DNA from: Algibacter miyuki
Lineage (GTDB): Bacteria > Bacteroidota > Bacteroidia > Flavobacteriales > Flavobacteriaceae
Strand: one strand, 5' to 3'
NCBI RefSeq assembly: GCF_042427745.1
Contig: NZ_JBHMFA010000006.1
Length of the DNA: 64,000 nt
Part shown: positions 54,769 to 64,000 of the stretch, one piece after another
Layout of the letters: the number at the start of each line of letters is the position of its first letter
How positions within the stretch are numbered: position 1 is the first letter of the stretch
Made by a program: the position numbers and the translations under genes
The notes under the pieces: generated by a model
Seen by the model: only the letters and a program-made list of their open reading frames with translations
Told to the model about the DNA's origin: nothing
The model's database searches: none

Positions 54769-56454
54769 ATGAGATTTATACTTTCCCTTCTTTTACTTTG
54801 TTCACTTTTTTCGAACTCACAGAACAATTATCCACAAGATTATTTTGGCAATCCGCTAGATGTTACGCTAGTTTTAGCTGGTACATTTGCCGAATTACGC
54901 TCTAATCATTTCCATTCTGGATTGGATATAAAAACAAAACAACGCATTGGCTTAAAAGTACTCGCTTCGGCAAGTGGTTTTGTAAGTCGTATAAAAATTT
55001 CAAACTTTGGTTACGGAAAAGCCCTGTACATTACGCATCCCAACGGTTATACTACGGTATATGCGCATTTATCTAAACTGTCGCCCGAGATTGAAGCTTA
55101 TATTAAAGCGAAACAATATGAGGAAGAGTCTTATGAAATCGAGCTATTTCCTACACCTGAAGAATTATTGGTTACAAAAGGCGAATTAGTTGCTTATAGT
55201 GGTAATACTGGTAGCTCTGGCGGGCCACATTTACATTTTGAAATTAGAAACAAAGAAGAGCATCCTATTAACCCTATGCTTTTTGGCCTTGATGTTTTAG
55301 ATACTAAAGCCCCAGTTATTCAAGCGCTTTACGCCTATCCTTTAGACGAAAATTCTTTTATCAATAAAAAGAATACCAAGCAAAAAATACGTTTGGTACC
55401 TTTAAAAAACGGTGATTTTGTAACCGAAAAAATTGAAGCTATCGGTAATATTGGCTTCGGAATAAAAACCATAGACCGTCAAGATTTAGCAGGGAACTCT
55501 AATGGTGTTTACAATATTCAAACGATTGAAAATGGTAACCGAAATTTTGAAATCGATTTTCGGAAGTTTTCGTTCGACGAAACAAGGCACATTAACACTT
55601 TAATTGATTATGAACATTATAAAACGAAAAAAGAACGTGTTCAATTATTGTTCAGAAAAGACAATCCGTTAAGTCTATTAAAATCGGTTAGCAATGATGG
55701 CGTACTCACTATAAAGGACAGCACAAATTCAGTTTATAAAATTCGCGTATCCGATTTTAAAAGCAACTCCTCATGGATTACTGTTAATATAAAAGGCACT
55801 CAAAGTACAGCTGCCGAGCCTGTTCCCGCAAAAATAACACCTTATTTTATTAAGGCTAATGAAACCACTAATCTAAAAGAAGGTAAAGTATCTGTAGATT
55901 TTTATAGAGATACGTTTTATAGCGATTTATATTTAGATTTTGAAGTAAAAAACGACACCTTGTTTTTAGATGAAGATGTAACGCCAACTCAGAAAAACTT
56001 CAACATTACTTTCGATGTTAGCCATTATAATGATGCAGATAAAAACAAACTTTACATCGCGCGTTTAATAGGCTATAAAAACTATCCTGTCTATTCTACT
56101 ACAAGAAGAGATGGCGATTTTTTAAGTACAAGCACTAAAACGTTAGGCAAATATGCATTGGCTACTGATACTATTCCGCCAACCATTAAAGCCTCGAATT
56201 TTAAAGACAATCAATGGCTTAGTAACTTTAGATATCTGAAAGTAAAAATTACCGACGTAGGTTCTGGTATTTCAAATTTTAGAGGTACCATTAATGGAAA
56301 ATGGATTTTAATGGAATATGAGTACAAAAATAATACGCTAACTTACGATTTTAACGACAACGACTTAACCGATACAAACAACAAGTTAAAGGTAATTGTA
56401 ACGGATAATGTTGGAAATAACACTACTTTTGAAGCGTTATTTCATAGAAAATAA
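54769..56454 (+). CDS. M23 family metallopeptidase
   Basis: A 561-residue secreted peptidoglycan endopeptidase-like protein. The signal peptide is MRFILSLLLLCSLFSNSQ. The LytM domain (about 30-175) has the zinc ligands in NHFHSGLDIKT (His and Asp) and HLHFEIR (HxH), with GGP before it. All catalytic residues are present. A long C-terminal beta-rich region (about 200-561) of unknown function follows. Its stop lies 22 nt before the TonB-dependent receptor start, so the two are an operon, which is common in flavobacteria. Confidence 0.9.
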   Translation: MRFILSLLLLCSLFSNSQNNYPQDYFGNPLDVTLVLAGTFAELRSNHFHSGLDIKTKQRIGLKVLASASGFVSRIKISNFGYGKALYITHPNGYTTVYAHLSKLSPEIEAYIKAKQYEEESYEIELFPTPEELLVTKGELVAYSGNTGSSGGPHLHFEIRNKEEHPINPMLFGLDVLDTKAPVIQALYAYPLDENSFINKKNTKQKIRLVPLKNGDFVTEKIEAIGNIGFGIKTIDRQDLAGNSNGVYNIQTIENGNRNFEIDFRKFSFDETRHINTLIDYEHYKTKKERVQLLFRKDNPLSLLKSVSNDGVLTIKDSTNSVYKIRVSDFKSNSSWITVNIKGTQSTAAEPVPAKITPYFIKANETTNLKEGKVSVDFYRDTFYSDLYLDFEVKNDTLFLDEDVTPTQKNFNITFDVSHYNDADKNKLYIARLIGYKNYPVYSTTRRDGDFLSTSTKTLGKYALATDTIPPTIKASNFKDNQWLSNFRYLKVKITDVGSGISNFRGTINGKWILMEYEYKNNTLTYDFNDNDLTDTNNKLKVIVTDNVGNNTTFEALFHRK

Positions 56455-56476
56455 TGCTAACTAACGCGCTAACCGC

Positions 56477-58933
56477 TTGAAAACAAAACTTATATTTTTC
56501 AGTTTATTTTTATTCAACCTTTACTTTGGGTACACACAAACGGCAACTATTAAAGGTGTTATTTTAGATGAACATAATTTACCTATAGAACAAGTTAATA
56601 TCAAGTCTGGTACGCGTGGTACAGTTAGTAATTCCAACGGGTTTTACAGTTTAACTATTCCTTCAAATGAAACGGTTACCTTAACGTTTTCCCATTTGTC
56701 GTTTAAACAAATGACGAGTACATTCAACTTAAAAAATGGCGAAACTTACGAGTTTAACCCCGTTATGAGTGCTTCAATAGAACAAATAGCAGCCGTTGTT
56801 GTTACCAGTAACCGCCGCAAAGAAATTGAAGGCATCATCACTTTAGATCCCGAAGCCATCCGAAAAATTCCTGGCGCCAATGCTGGAGTAGAAAATCTTT
56901 TAATGACTTTACCTGGTGTAAGTAACAACAATGAGTTAAGCACACAATACTCGGTTAGAGGAGGTAATTATGATGAAAATTTAGTGTATGTAAATGACAT
57001 TGAAGTTTATCGTCCATTTTTAATTCGCTCAGGGCAGCAAGAAGGTTTAAGTTTTGTCAATTCTGATTTGGTTCAAAATGTCGATTTCTCCGCAGGTGGT
57101 TTTCAAGCTAAATATGGCGATAAATTATCGTCAGTTTTAGATATTACTTATAAAACTCCCTATCAATTTGCTGTTAATGCCGATTTAAGTTTGCTCGGCG
57201 GAAGTCTTTCCGTAGAAAATATGAGTAAAGATTCTAAATTTACAAGCATGGTAGGTTTGCGTTATCGCGACAATAGTTTACTCGTAGATGCTAAAGAAAC
57301 AGAAACCAATGTAAACCCAACCTTTGCCGATGCTCAAGCGTTTTTAACGTATCAATTTACCGATAAATTTCAATTGAGTTTTTTAGGAAACGCATCTATC
57401 AATAAATATAATTTTGAACCACAAACGCGTCAAACAAACTTCGGAACACTATCTGATCCTATTGCACTTTTAGTTTTTTATGAAGGGCAAGAAAAAGATC
57501 AATATCAAACCTATTTTGGAGCTTTTAAAGGCACTTATTTTGCTAACGATGATTTAACACTGAAGTTAATTGCCTCCACATACCATACTACGGAAGAAGA
57601 ATATTTTGATATTTTAGCTCAATACCGTTTAGGTGAAGTGAACAGCAATATTGGTGATGAAAATTTAGGTGAAGTTGAATTTAGCGAAGGTGTTGGAAGC
57701 CAATTAAACCACGGTAGAAACGACCTTGATGCTTTAATTACAAACCTAGAGCATAAAGGACATTTAAATATTGAAGACCACCATATAGAATGGTCTGTAA
57801 AATACACGCACGAAGATATTAGAGACCGTTTAATAGAATGGGAAACAATTGACTCTGCAGGATTTTCCATTCGTCCGCCAAAAACAGTTGCAAACGAGCA
57901 ACCTTACGCACCTTTTAGCGGACCTTTAGAGCCTTACCAAAACATTAGAGCGACGAACAATACGCAAATTAACCGTTTGCAAGCTTATGCGCAATGGAGC
58001 AAACGTTCTACAATTGGCAATAGTGATGTTTGGTATAATGCAGGCGTACGTATGCATAGCTGGTCAGTTTCTGGCGATGGTATTTCTAACACAAATCAAG
58101 TGGTGTTTAGTCCGCGTGCACAATTCACCATAAAACCAGAATGGGAAAAAGATATGCTATTTAGGGTGGCTACAGGATTGTATTACCAACCGCCTTTCTA
58201 TCGCGAATTACGTGATGCTGCAGGAACGGTTCAACCTGATGTAAAAGCGCAAAAATCGCTTCATGTTGTATTAGGAAATGATTATAGTTTCAAAATGTGG
58301 GATCGCCCTTTTAAATTAACGACCGAACTATATTACAAAGGTATTACCGATGTAAACCCATACACCTTAGAAAACGTACGTATTAGGTATGCTGCCGACA
58401 ATAACGCCGAAGCTTATGCTTATGGCTTAGATATGCGTTTAAACGGTGAGTTTGTACCCGGAACCGAATCTTGGTTTAGTTTTGGATATCTTAAAAATGA
58501 AGAAAATATTGATGATCGTGTTTATATTGCCAGACCAACCGATCAACGTTTAAAGTTTGCTGCGTTATTTCAGGATTATGTACCTAATGTGCCCAACCTA
58601 AAAATGTATTTAAACTTAGTTTACAATACAGGTTTACCTGGCGGATCGCCTAGTTATGCCGACCCTTACGATTATCAAAATAGATTACCCGATTACAAAC
58701 GTGCCGATTTAGGTTTACAGTTTGTTATTGTGGATGATAAAAAACAATTTGATCGCGGTTGGAAGAAACCTTTTAAAGCCCTGTCTTTTGGGTTTGAAAT
58801 TTACAATATGTTTGATACACAAAATTCGATTACAAATACTTGGGTGCGCGATGTATATAGTAAACGCCAATATGCCATTCCTAACTATTTAACACCTCGC
58901 GTTTTTAATGTGAGAACGAGTATGAGGTTTTAG
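56477..58933 (+). CDS. TonB-dependent receptor with carboxypeptidase-like N-domain (TTG start)
   Basis: An 818-residue outer-membrane receptor. After the signal peptide (LIFFSLFLFNLYFGYTQ) comes a CarboxypepD_reg-like domain (ATIKGVILDEHNLPIEQVNI), then the plug (about 105-225, IRKIPGANAGVENLLMTLPG, GGNYDENLVYVNDIEVYRPF), then the barrel ending with an aromatic residue (VFNVRTSMRF). The start is TTG at 56477, 22 nt after the M23 gene; no ATG fits. No SusD gene follows, so it is not a SusC-type glycan receptor; the ligand is unknown. Confidence 0.92.
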   Translation: MKTKLIFFSLFLFNLYFGYTQTATIKGVILDEHNLPIEQVNIKSGTRGTVSNSNGFYSLTIPSNETVTLTFSHLSFKQMTSTFNLKNGETYEFNPVMSASIEQIAAVVVTSNRRKEIEGIITLDPEAIRKIPGANAGVENLLMTLPGVSNNNELSTQYSVRGGNYDENLVYVNDIEVYRPFLIRSGQQEGLSFVNSDLVQNVDFSAGGFQAKYGDKLSSVLDITYKTPYQFAVNADLSLLGGSLSVENMSKDSKFTSMVGLRYRDNSLLVDAKETETNVNPTFADAQAFLTYQFTDKFQLSFLGNASINKYNFEPQTRQTNFGTLSDPIALLVFYEGQEKDQYQTYFGAFKGTYFANDDLTLKLIASTYHTTEEEYFDILAQYRLGEVNSNIGDENLGEVEFSEGVGSQLNHGRNDLDALITNLEHKGHLNIEDHHIEWSVKYTHEDIRDRLIEWETIDSAGFSIRPPKTVANEQPYAPFSGPLEPYQNIRATNNTQINRLQAYAQWSKRSTIGNSDVWYNAGVRMHSWSVSGDGISNTNQVVFSPRAQFTIKPEWEKDMLFRVATGLYYQPPFYRELRDAAGTVQPDVKAQKSLHVVLGNDYSFKMWDRPFKLTTELYYKGITDVNPYTLENVRIRYAADNNAEAYAYGLDMRLNGEFVPGTESWFSFGYLKNEENIDDRVYIARPTDQRLKFAALFQDYVPNVPNLKMYLNLVYNTGLPGGSPSYADPYDYQNRLPDYKRADLGLQFVIVDDKKQFDRGWKKPFKALSFGFEIYNMFDTQNSITNTWVRDVYSKRQYAIPNYLTPRVFNVRTSMRF

Positions 58934-59007
58934 ACAAGTTAGTTTTTTATTCAAAAATGAATTAAAAAATATGTCACTAATTTATTTATACATCGAAAAA
59001 CTCTAAA

Positions 59008-60450
59008 TTACCTAATTACAGTGTTAATTGAAGCTATATAAAGGGTATCATCTTGAAAATAATTTTCTACCCATATTTCTATAAAGTCACCTGGAGAAAG
59101 CTCAACAGTACCAACAACAGCAACGGCACCAATATCCGTGTTAGATCCCAACTGTCTCGCAGTACCTGTCTCCAATACCGGAGTTGCCACTGTGTCCCCA
59201 CTATCGCCTTTTGCAACATAAAAAACATAAGTATCACCATCACTCTGAGGCGCTACCCCTTGAAAAGAGACACTTGATGTTACTGTAAAATAACGTTTTT
59301 GTTTTCCCTCATAAACCAGTCTATTATTCCCATCCCTAGAAAATCTAAACAAATTATTACTCACTGTAGTACCTTGTATTTTATTAGCAACGCTATTTCC
59401 TGAAAATGTTGTATTCTGACCTGTACCACTACTAAAATTTAAATTAGCATCTCCTACAGCATTACTATCCGTTTCTACAGGAATACCAGGACAATCTACA
59501 TCCCAATCGTTTGTAAAATTATAACCCGGATAGGTGTTTCCGACATAGCCATTAACCCGATCTCCTGCACCAGATATATTTACCCCTGTTAATGAAGCCG
59601 ATATTGTTATAGTAGGATCTGCACTTACATCAATTCCCGTATCACCACTCTCTACAACAATTCTTCCATTAGCGATTTGAAGATTACCAAAAGAACCAGA
59701 AAGGGTTAAACAAGTTCCTGTATTGCTTGTCCAAAAAATACTTTGAACGAAAAAAGAATTAATATTTGAAACAGACAAACCATCATCACTTCCTACCATT
59801 TGCAAAACAGAAAAGAATACCACTCCTAAATCACTTAAAGTTCCAATAGAAGAAGCTCCTGTTATAACAATACTATAGCCTATAACATTCTCTGAGCCTG
59901 TTCCTGTAATATCAAAAACTTGTTGTCCATTTCCTCTAATCAACAAATCTTTAAGCCTGCCTCCTGTAGCTCCACTAAACAATGCGCCTCCTGTGCCATT
60001 TATAAGAATATCTTCACCTGTATCTTCACCAATCATATTCGCTCCATTTAAATCGATAGGATAATCAAATGTTATTGTTCCATTTATTTCATAGACATAA
60101 TCTTCATTCAATACATATTTACCACCTACTAATTCGTCCGATAAATCTGCGATACTTTTAACAAGCTTGTAATTATCTCTAGTTACAGAACCTTCTAGTT
60201 TAACCCACGCAGAACTATCAAAATAGTAAAAAGCATCCTCATCAGTATCAAAAACTAACAACCCTTCAACAGCGGTGGCTATTGCATTTTTTTGCAACGT
60301 AGTCATCCTTGGTGTTAAAACCCCTTGTGTTGTAGATTCCATTTCTAAAATAGAAGAAACATGTGGATCTATTGTACCTATCCCAACTTGACTATAAGTA
60401 TTAAATTGAAAAAGAAAGAGTAATACGAAGACTATACGGTAGGTTTTCAT
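59008..60450 (-). CDS. Secreted protein with beta-helix and C1q/TNF-like C-terminal domain
   Basis: A 480-residue secreted protein. The signal peptide (MKTYRIVFVLLFLFQFNTYS) is followed by a GIGTIDPHVSSILEMEST segment with TPRMTTLQKNAI, a flavobacterial collar-like repeat found in surface proteins. The middle (about 105-300) is a run of short Gly/Asn-rich beta strands as in parallel beta-helices. The C-terminus (about 385-480) has YFTVTSSVSFQGVAPQSDGD and VVGTVELSPGDFIEIWVENY, the pattern of a C1q/TNF jelly roll. Its role may be adhesion. No T9SS sorting tail is visible. Confidence 0.75.
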   Translation of the reverse strand: MKTYRIVFVLLFLFQFNTYSQVGIGTIDPHVSSILEMESTTQGVLTPRMTTLQKNAIATAVEGLLVFDTDEDAFYYFDSSAWVKLEGSVTRDNYKLVKSIADLSDELVGGKYVLNEDYVYEINGTITFDYPIDLNGANMIGEDTGEDILINGTGGALFSGATGGRLKDLLIRGNGQQVFDITGTGSENVIGYSIVITGASSIGTLSDLGVVFFSVLQMVGSDDGLSVSNINSFFVQSIFWTSNTGTCLTLSGSFGNLQIANGRIVVESGDTGIDVSADPTITISASLTGVNISGAGDRVNGYVGNTYPGYNFTNDWDVDCPGIPVETDSNAVGDANLNFSSGTGQNTTFSGNSVANKIQGTTVSNNLFRFSRDGNNRLVYEGKQKRYFTVTSSVSFQGVAPQSDGDTYVFYVAKGDSGDTVATPVLETGTARQLGSNTDIGAVAVVGTVELSPGDFIEIWVENYFQDDTLYIASINTVIR

Positions 60451-60571
60451 AATATGAAAAAGTTTAAAGAAATTCTTCTTAGTAAGAATAACCTACACAA
60501 ATTACGGAATAAAACTTACAAAGTCGAGTGATTCGTTCAAAAAACCAGTTTTACTTCTGAAAATCAACCGT

Positions 60572-61714
60572 TTATCGGTAAACCCGAAAAACATCAACTA
60601 CATAATCAATATCAGCTTTCGTGTTAAATTTACTGAACGAAAATCGTAATGATGGTTTCTCCAAATCTTCCGAAGATAAAATTTCCGATAGTACATGCGA
60701 TTTTTTATTACTTCCACTTTGGCAAGCTGAACCTCGAGAACACGCCACACCTTTTAAATCTAATTGAAACAATATCATCGATGCCTTATTTGCCGGAATT
60801 GGTAAACAAACATTAACTAAAGTATAAGTGCTTTTTTCAAAATCTCCCGATTGCCCATTAAAAGTGGCTTTAGGCATTACTTTTAAAATTTCATCAATGA
60901 AATATTTTTTAAGATCCAAAATATGGTTATGCTCTGTTTCTGCTTGTTCTTGCATTAATGTTAGAGCCAACTCTAAACCTACAATATTATGTACACTTTC
61001 GGTACCTGCCCGTAAACCACGTTCTTGTTCGCCTCCAAAAATTAAAGGTTTTAGTAATCCTGTGTTTTTTCTAATGAAAGCAAAACCTACGCCTTTTGGG
61101 CCGTGAAATTTATGTGCCGATGCCGCTATAAAATCAACATCTATAGTTTGTAAATCTAGTTTATAATGTCCTACCGACTGCACGGCATCACTATGAAACA
61201 GGGCGTTATTAGCTTTACAGAGAGAACCAACACGTTTAATATCGGTGATATTTCCAATTTCATTATTAACATGCATTAAGCTTACCAATGTTTTTTTATC
61301 GGTTTGTAATAACCTTTCCAATTGTGTAAAATCGATATCGCCCTTACCATCAACATCTAAATAACTTACCGAAATATCAAATGCTTTTTCTAAAGCTTCC
61401 ACCGTATGTAAAACCGCATGATGTTCAATTTTAGTCGTAATAATATGGGTTACACCTAAATCTCGAACGGCACTATTCAGTACTAAATTATCGGCTTCGG
61501 TACCTCCAGACGTAAAAATAATTTCACCAGCAGATACATTTAGGCTGTTTGCTACTGTTTTCCTAGCTTTTTCAATTAACGTTTTAGACGATCGCCCAAA
61601 ACTATGCGAAGAAGACGCATTACCAAAACTGGTATTTAACACTTCGGTCATTATATTTACAACCTCCGGTCTTAGTGGTGTTGTAGCGGCATTATCAAAA
61701 TAAACGGGTTTCAT
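60572..61714 (-). CDS. Cysteine desulfurase (NifS/IscS family)
   Basis: A PLP enzyme that releases sulfur from cysteine for Fe-S clusters or tRNA thiolation. The 380-residue product has FDNAATTPLRPEV at the N-terminus, the PLP Lys202 in SAHKFHGPKGVGF, and the active-site Cys331 in CSRGSACQSGS; this short loop is the IscS/NifS type rather than SufS. No iscU neighbour is present. The gene stands alone and is divergent from the lipoprotein gene. Confidence 0.93.
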   Translation of the reverse strand: MKPVYFDNAATTPLRPEVVNIMTEVLNTSFGNASSSHSFGRSSKTLIEKARKTVANSLNVSAGEIIFTSGGTEADNLVLNSAVRDLGVTHIITTKIEHHAVLHTVEALEKAFDISVSYLDVDGKGDIDFTQLERLLQTDKKTLVSLMHVNNEIGNITDIKRVGSLCKANNALFHSDAVQSVGHYKLDLQTIDVDFIAASAHKFHGPKGVGFAFIRKNTGLLKPLIFGGEQERGLRAGTESVHNIVGLELALTLMQEQAETEHNHILDLKKYFIDEILKVMPKATFNGQSGDFEKSTYTLVNVCLPIPANKASMILFQLDLKGVACSRGSACQSGSNKKSHVLSEILSSEDLEKPSLRFSFSKFNTKADIDYVVDVFRVYR

Positions 61715-61882
61715 AGTACGGTTTTGAGCGGTAAAAATACTTTAAATAAAATTATTTCTAATACTGTTCGTTATTATAGTAAATCAATTTTAAATAACTA
61801 GCTCAAATTATTAAAAATAGAGTTGTTAAAATCACGCAAATAAACCTTATTAAGTTTATTTAACCGGTAATTTTAAAGTTTA

Positions 61883-61913
61883 TTTGTTATCAATAACAAT
61901 TCCACTATTTTTG
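61883..61913 (+). promoter_or_regulatory. Promoter of the Asp-rich lipoprotein gene
   Basis: TTTG (61883-61886), a 19-nt spacer, then TATTTTTG (61906-61913). This is a full -33/-7 match and shows that the ATG at 61932, not the one at 61884, is the start. Confidence 0.7.
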
Positions 61914-61931
61914 TGGCAAAATAGATCCCCC

Positions 61932-62834
61932 ATGCGTAAATTATTTTATCTTTTTATAGGTCTTAGTTTAATATCCATTCAAGCTTGTGATGATGGCGAC
62001 ATCATTACCGTAGAATTAGATTTTGAAGACACTTTTAGCGCCTGCGAAGGTGTATCAGATTTGGTATTATACAAAACAAAAGAGGATCCTTCGGAATCTT
62101 TATCGGTACTAATTTCAAACTATACTTTAGATGAAATTCTTGAAACAGGTACAAACGACACATTAAGTGTTGAAAAAAGCGCGACGTTTTACTACAGAAC
62201 TTATAGTGATGCTAGTTTACCATCGGCCCTATTTTGTAGCGATATTCCTGAAGAAGTTAATATTACATCGAGTGAAGATGACGATTGTATTGCTGAAATT
62301 TTAACCGTTTTATCCAAAGATGATAATGATGGAATTTTGGCTATTTTAGAAGATGTAAACGGCAATGGCGATTTAACAGATGATGATACCGATGGCGATG
62401 GCTTACCGAATTACATTGATATGGATGATGATGGTGATAATATTTTAACGGCCGATGAAAACCCAGATCCTAATGGTGATGGCAATTTAGATGATGCTCA
62501 AGATACTGATGGCGATGGCATTCCTGATTATTTAGATGATGATGATGATGGCGATGGCGTAAAAACACGAGATGAAGAAAACGACTCTCAAGATCAACGC
62601 CCAAATAACGATACTACCAATAGTTTAATTGGAGCCGATTACTTAAATCCAGAAATAAAAACGACTGTTCCGGCAACCGCTTATAGAGAACACACGGTAT
62701 ATAATACGTATTTAGTAACCGTAAACTTACAAGGAATTAGTTTAAGCTTTTTATCGCAAGACGATTTCGATTTTGGAGTTTTAAGTGATAGCGGTTTAAC
62801 ATCGACCACAAAAATAACTCCAGATTTCAATTAA
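61932..62834 (+). CDS. Lipoprotein with Asp-rich thrombospondin-type-3-like repeats
   Basis: A 300-residue lipoprotein of unknown function. The signal peptide ends in a lipobox (ISIQAC, Cys followed by DDGD). The middle (about 140-215) has runs such as DDDTDGDGLPNYIDMDDDGD and DTDGDGIPDYLDDDDDGDG, the DxDxDG pattern of thrombospondin type 3 / calcium-binding repeats. The C-terminal 60 residues are beta-rich. The DDGD after the lipid Cys may affect sorting, but this is inference. Its end overlaps the convergent Smr gene by 4 nt. Confidence 0.85.
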   Translation: MRKLFYLFIGLSLISIQACDDGDIITVELDFEDTFSACEGVSDLVLYKTKEDPSESLSVLISNYTLDEILETGTNDTLSVEKSATFYYRTYSDASLPSALFCSDIPEEVNITSSEDDDCIAEILTVLSKDDNDGILAILEDVNGNGDLTDDDTDGDGLPNYIDMDDDGDNILTADENPDPNGDGNLDDAQDTDGDGIPDYLDDDDDGDGVKTRDEENDSQDQRPNNDTTNSLIGADYLNPEIKTTVPATAYREHTVYNTYLVTVNLQGISLSFLSQDDFDFGVLSDSGLTSTTKITPDFN

Positions 62835-63391
62835 TCTGAAGTACTGTTTTGAAAAATATAAACTTCGGTAGCGCCTAAACCATATTTTTGGTAATTAGCA
62901 TCGTAGTATTTTACATTATAGCGACCGAATAAATATTCTAATTCCATTTTTAGTACGCCTTCGCCTACGCCGTGAATAAACACCACTTTTTGAACGCGTT
63001 TAGATATCGCCCATTCTAATTTATGTTTTGCCGTATCTAATTGCAGACTTAACATATCGTGATTGGCCATACCTCTAGCCGATTTCACTAACTGATTAAT
63101 ATGCAAATCAACTTCCATAGTAGGCTCAAAACGCTCTTTCGATTTCACTCTAACCGATTTTCGTCGTACTGGTTTTTCTTTTTCATCTAAAACAGCATGC
63201 AAGCTTTTATGAGAAAAAATTCCCGTTCTAAAATCACTTTTAGAAGTGTCTTTTACCAACTCGTAACTTTCAAAATCTAGCAAAAACCCATCAGTAGTTT
63301 CAATAAAAATTTGTTTGCCTTCAATCTTTTTTATGCGTCCAGCCAAGTTTTCATCTAAAACTAAAACCGAATCATTTACCTTAAAATCCAT
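62831..63391 (-). CDS. Smr-domain protein (DUF2027-like)
   Basis: A 186-residue protein with an N-terminal SH3-like segment (MDFKVNDSVLVLDENLAGRI) and a C-terminal Smr domain (about 90-185) with EVDLHINQL, TAKHKLEWAI, KVVFIHGVGEGVLKMEL and GLGATEVYIF. Smr domains nick or bind branched DNA or RNA, and this arrangement is like the C-terminal part of MutS2. It is 11 nt from the membrane protein gene upstream. Confidence 0.88.
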   Translation of the reverse strand: MDFKVNDSVLVLDENLAGRIKKIEGKQIFIETTDGFLLDFESYELVKDTSKSDFRTGIFSHKSLHAVLDEKEKPVRRKSVRVKSKERFEPTMEVDLHINQLVKSARGMANHDMLSLQLDTAKHKLEWAISKRVQKVVFIHGVGEGVLKMELEYLFGRYNVKYYDANYQKYGLGATEVYIFQNSTSD

Positions 63392-63402
63392 TTCAAACAG
63401 GT

Positions 63403-63591
63403 TTAAATATCCTCATTAATATCCGCGTCTTCATCCACCTTACTTGGTATAGTTCGGGAAACTCTATAAACTCCCATCATCAAAAATACAATCCCTATAG
63501 TTAATAAATATTGATTTTGATTTGCCCCAACCTTGGCATACATAGCCACGGCAGCGCCCATCAGGATTAAAATATAATTTAAGTACTTCAT
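63403..63591 (-). CDS. Small membrane protein
   Basis: A 62-residue protein with two hydrophobic helices (YILILMGAAVAMYAKV and YLLTIGIVFLMMGVYRVS) and a short acidic tail. It is in frame with its own ATG and lies 11 nt before the Smr gene, with which it is likely co-transcribed. Function is unknown. Confidence 0.65.
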   Translation of the reverse strand: MKYLNYILILMGAAVAMYAKVGANQNQYLLTIGIVFLMMGVYRVSRTIPSKVDEDADINEDI

Positions 63592-63742
63592 CTTGCAAAT
63601 TTACACAAAACTGTAACATAAAAACGATATTTTACATCGGTTAAAATGCGTAAAATAAAGTTTATCTGTAAAAACACTTTAATTTAAAACGTTTCACTCT
63701 TATTTTTCGTACATTTACAAGAATAACTGATTACTTCATTTT

Positions 63743-64000
63743 ATGAAAAACGTCACCTTTTTGCCCAAAAAACCTCTTTTAATGCCATTGAATCTAGGCT
63801 TATTAGTATGGTTAGTTTCCTCTCAATTAGCTACAGCACAGCTTTCCGTTAGAAATAATGCAGCCATATTTATTAAAGATGAAATCGTTTTTGTTGAAGA
63901 CGATATAAACCTTGAAGAAACAGCAAGCACCATTTATTTAAGAGACGAAGCTCAAATAATTCAAGGCACAGGTACTACAGGAAATTCAGGAGAAGGTGAA
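63743..64000 (+). CDS. Secreted protein, 3' end outside window
   Basis: An open frame from the ATG at 63743 to the right edge (86 codons). The N-terminus MKNVTFLPKKPLLMPLNLGL is a long signal peptide ending near ATAQ, followed by LSVRNNAAIFIKDEIVFVED and repetitive acidic-polar sequence. This resembles the start of large secreted adhesin-like proteins of flavobacteria. The family cannot be determined from the visible part. Confidence 0.7.
   Translation, partial: MKNVTFLPKKPLLMPLNLGLLVWLVSSQLATAQLSVRNNAAIFIKDEIVFVEDDINLEETASTIYLRDEAQIIQGTGTTGNSGEGE

Noticed and set aside
59008..60450. The collar-like and beta-helix protein as evidence of a prophage.
   Set aside because: No other phage gene (terminase, capsid, portal, integrase) is near; the neighbours are chromosomal housekeeping genes.
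1..64000. CRISPR arrays, insertion sequences, rRNA genes, restriction-modification or other anti-phage systems.
   Set aside because: No spaced direct repeats, transposase motifs, rRNA sequence or recognisable defence gene were found.

Overview
The window is AT-rich chromosomal DNA from a member of the Bacteroidetes, most likely family Flavobacteriaceae. Several things point there: promoters of the TAnnTTTG (-7) / TTTG (-33) type, weak or absent Shine-Dalgarno signals, a TonB-dependent receptor with a carboxypeptidase-like N-domain, a GalE-like threonine dehydrogenase of the Flavobacterium frigidimaris type, and flavobacterial ISHNLK-type histidine kinases. I see no prophage, insertion sequence or CRISPR array. 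The only selfish-looking gene is a NUMOD4/HNH endonuclease at 24433-24984.

Left region (1-13220, all minus strand): a nitrate assimilation island. In transcription order it holds an FdhF/YdeP-type molybdopterin oxidoreductase, nirB, nirD, a DUF4202 gene, a sensor kinase with a NarX/PilJ-like sensing motif, a NarL/NreC-like response regulator, a NarK-type transporter, and a nitrate reductase that carries a fused FAD/NAD(P) diaphorase domain and runs off the left edge. The narK and nirB promoters share the 13-mer TACTTAGTTTTGT and carry TACGTA palindromes, which suggests one shared regulator, plausibly the two-component system encoded between them.

13434-24984: threonine catabolism (tdh-kbl, divergent from an Lrp/AsnC gene), a YheT-like hydrolase, adenine deaminase, tilS, pabB, an aldose-epimerase-like gene, a DEAD-box helicase and the HNH gene. 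24985-25911: a non-coding stretch, then a Ser-Pro-Arg tRNA operon with a consensus promoter and a terminator.

25912-47357: mostly housekeeping genes: a PgpH-like HD phosphodiesterase, thiolase, an NlpC/P60 hydrolase, a TPR protein with gyrA, clpC, an Lrp/AsnC gene divergent from metE, an MFS exporter, an M48 lipoprotein, msrB, a DinB-like gene, NDH-2 and dihydrolipoyl dehydrogenase. 47448-64000: acyltransferase, aroQ, xerD, a PAS kinase, the zapB-like/zapA/6S RNA/rny cluster, an M23 peptidase with a TonB-dependent receptor, a secreted beta-helix plus C1q-like protein, cysteine desulfurase, an Asp-rich lipoprotein, an Smr protein and the start of another secreted protein.

The least ordinary items are: (a) two copies (20393-20495, 44346-44507) of a structured intergenic element with the same paired architecture, each lying just beyond the stop codon of a minus-strand gene; (b) the candidate nitrate regulon motif; (c) a 6S-like RNA between zapA and rny; (d) the beta-helix/C1q-like surface protein. 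Five start codons were revised or noted using promoter positions (tdh, clpC, ndh, the lipoprotein at 61932, and the GTG/TTG starts). No clearly unprecedented multi-gene system is evident.
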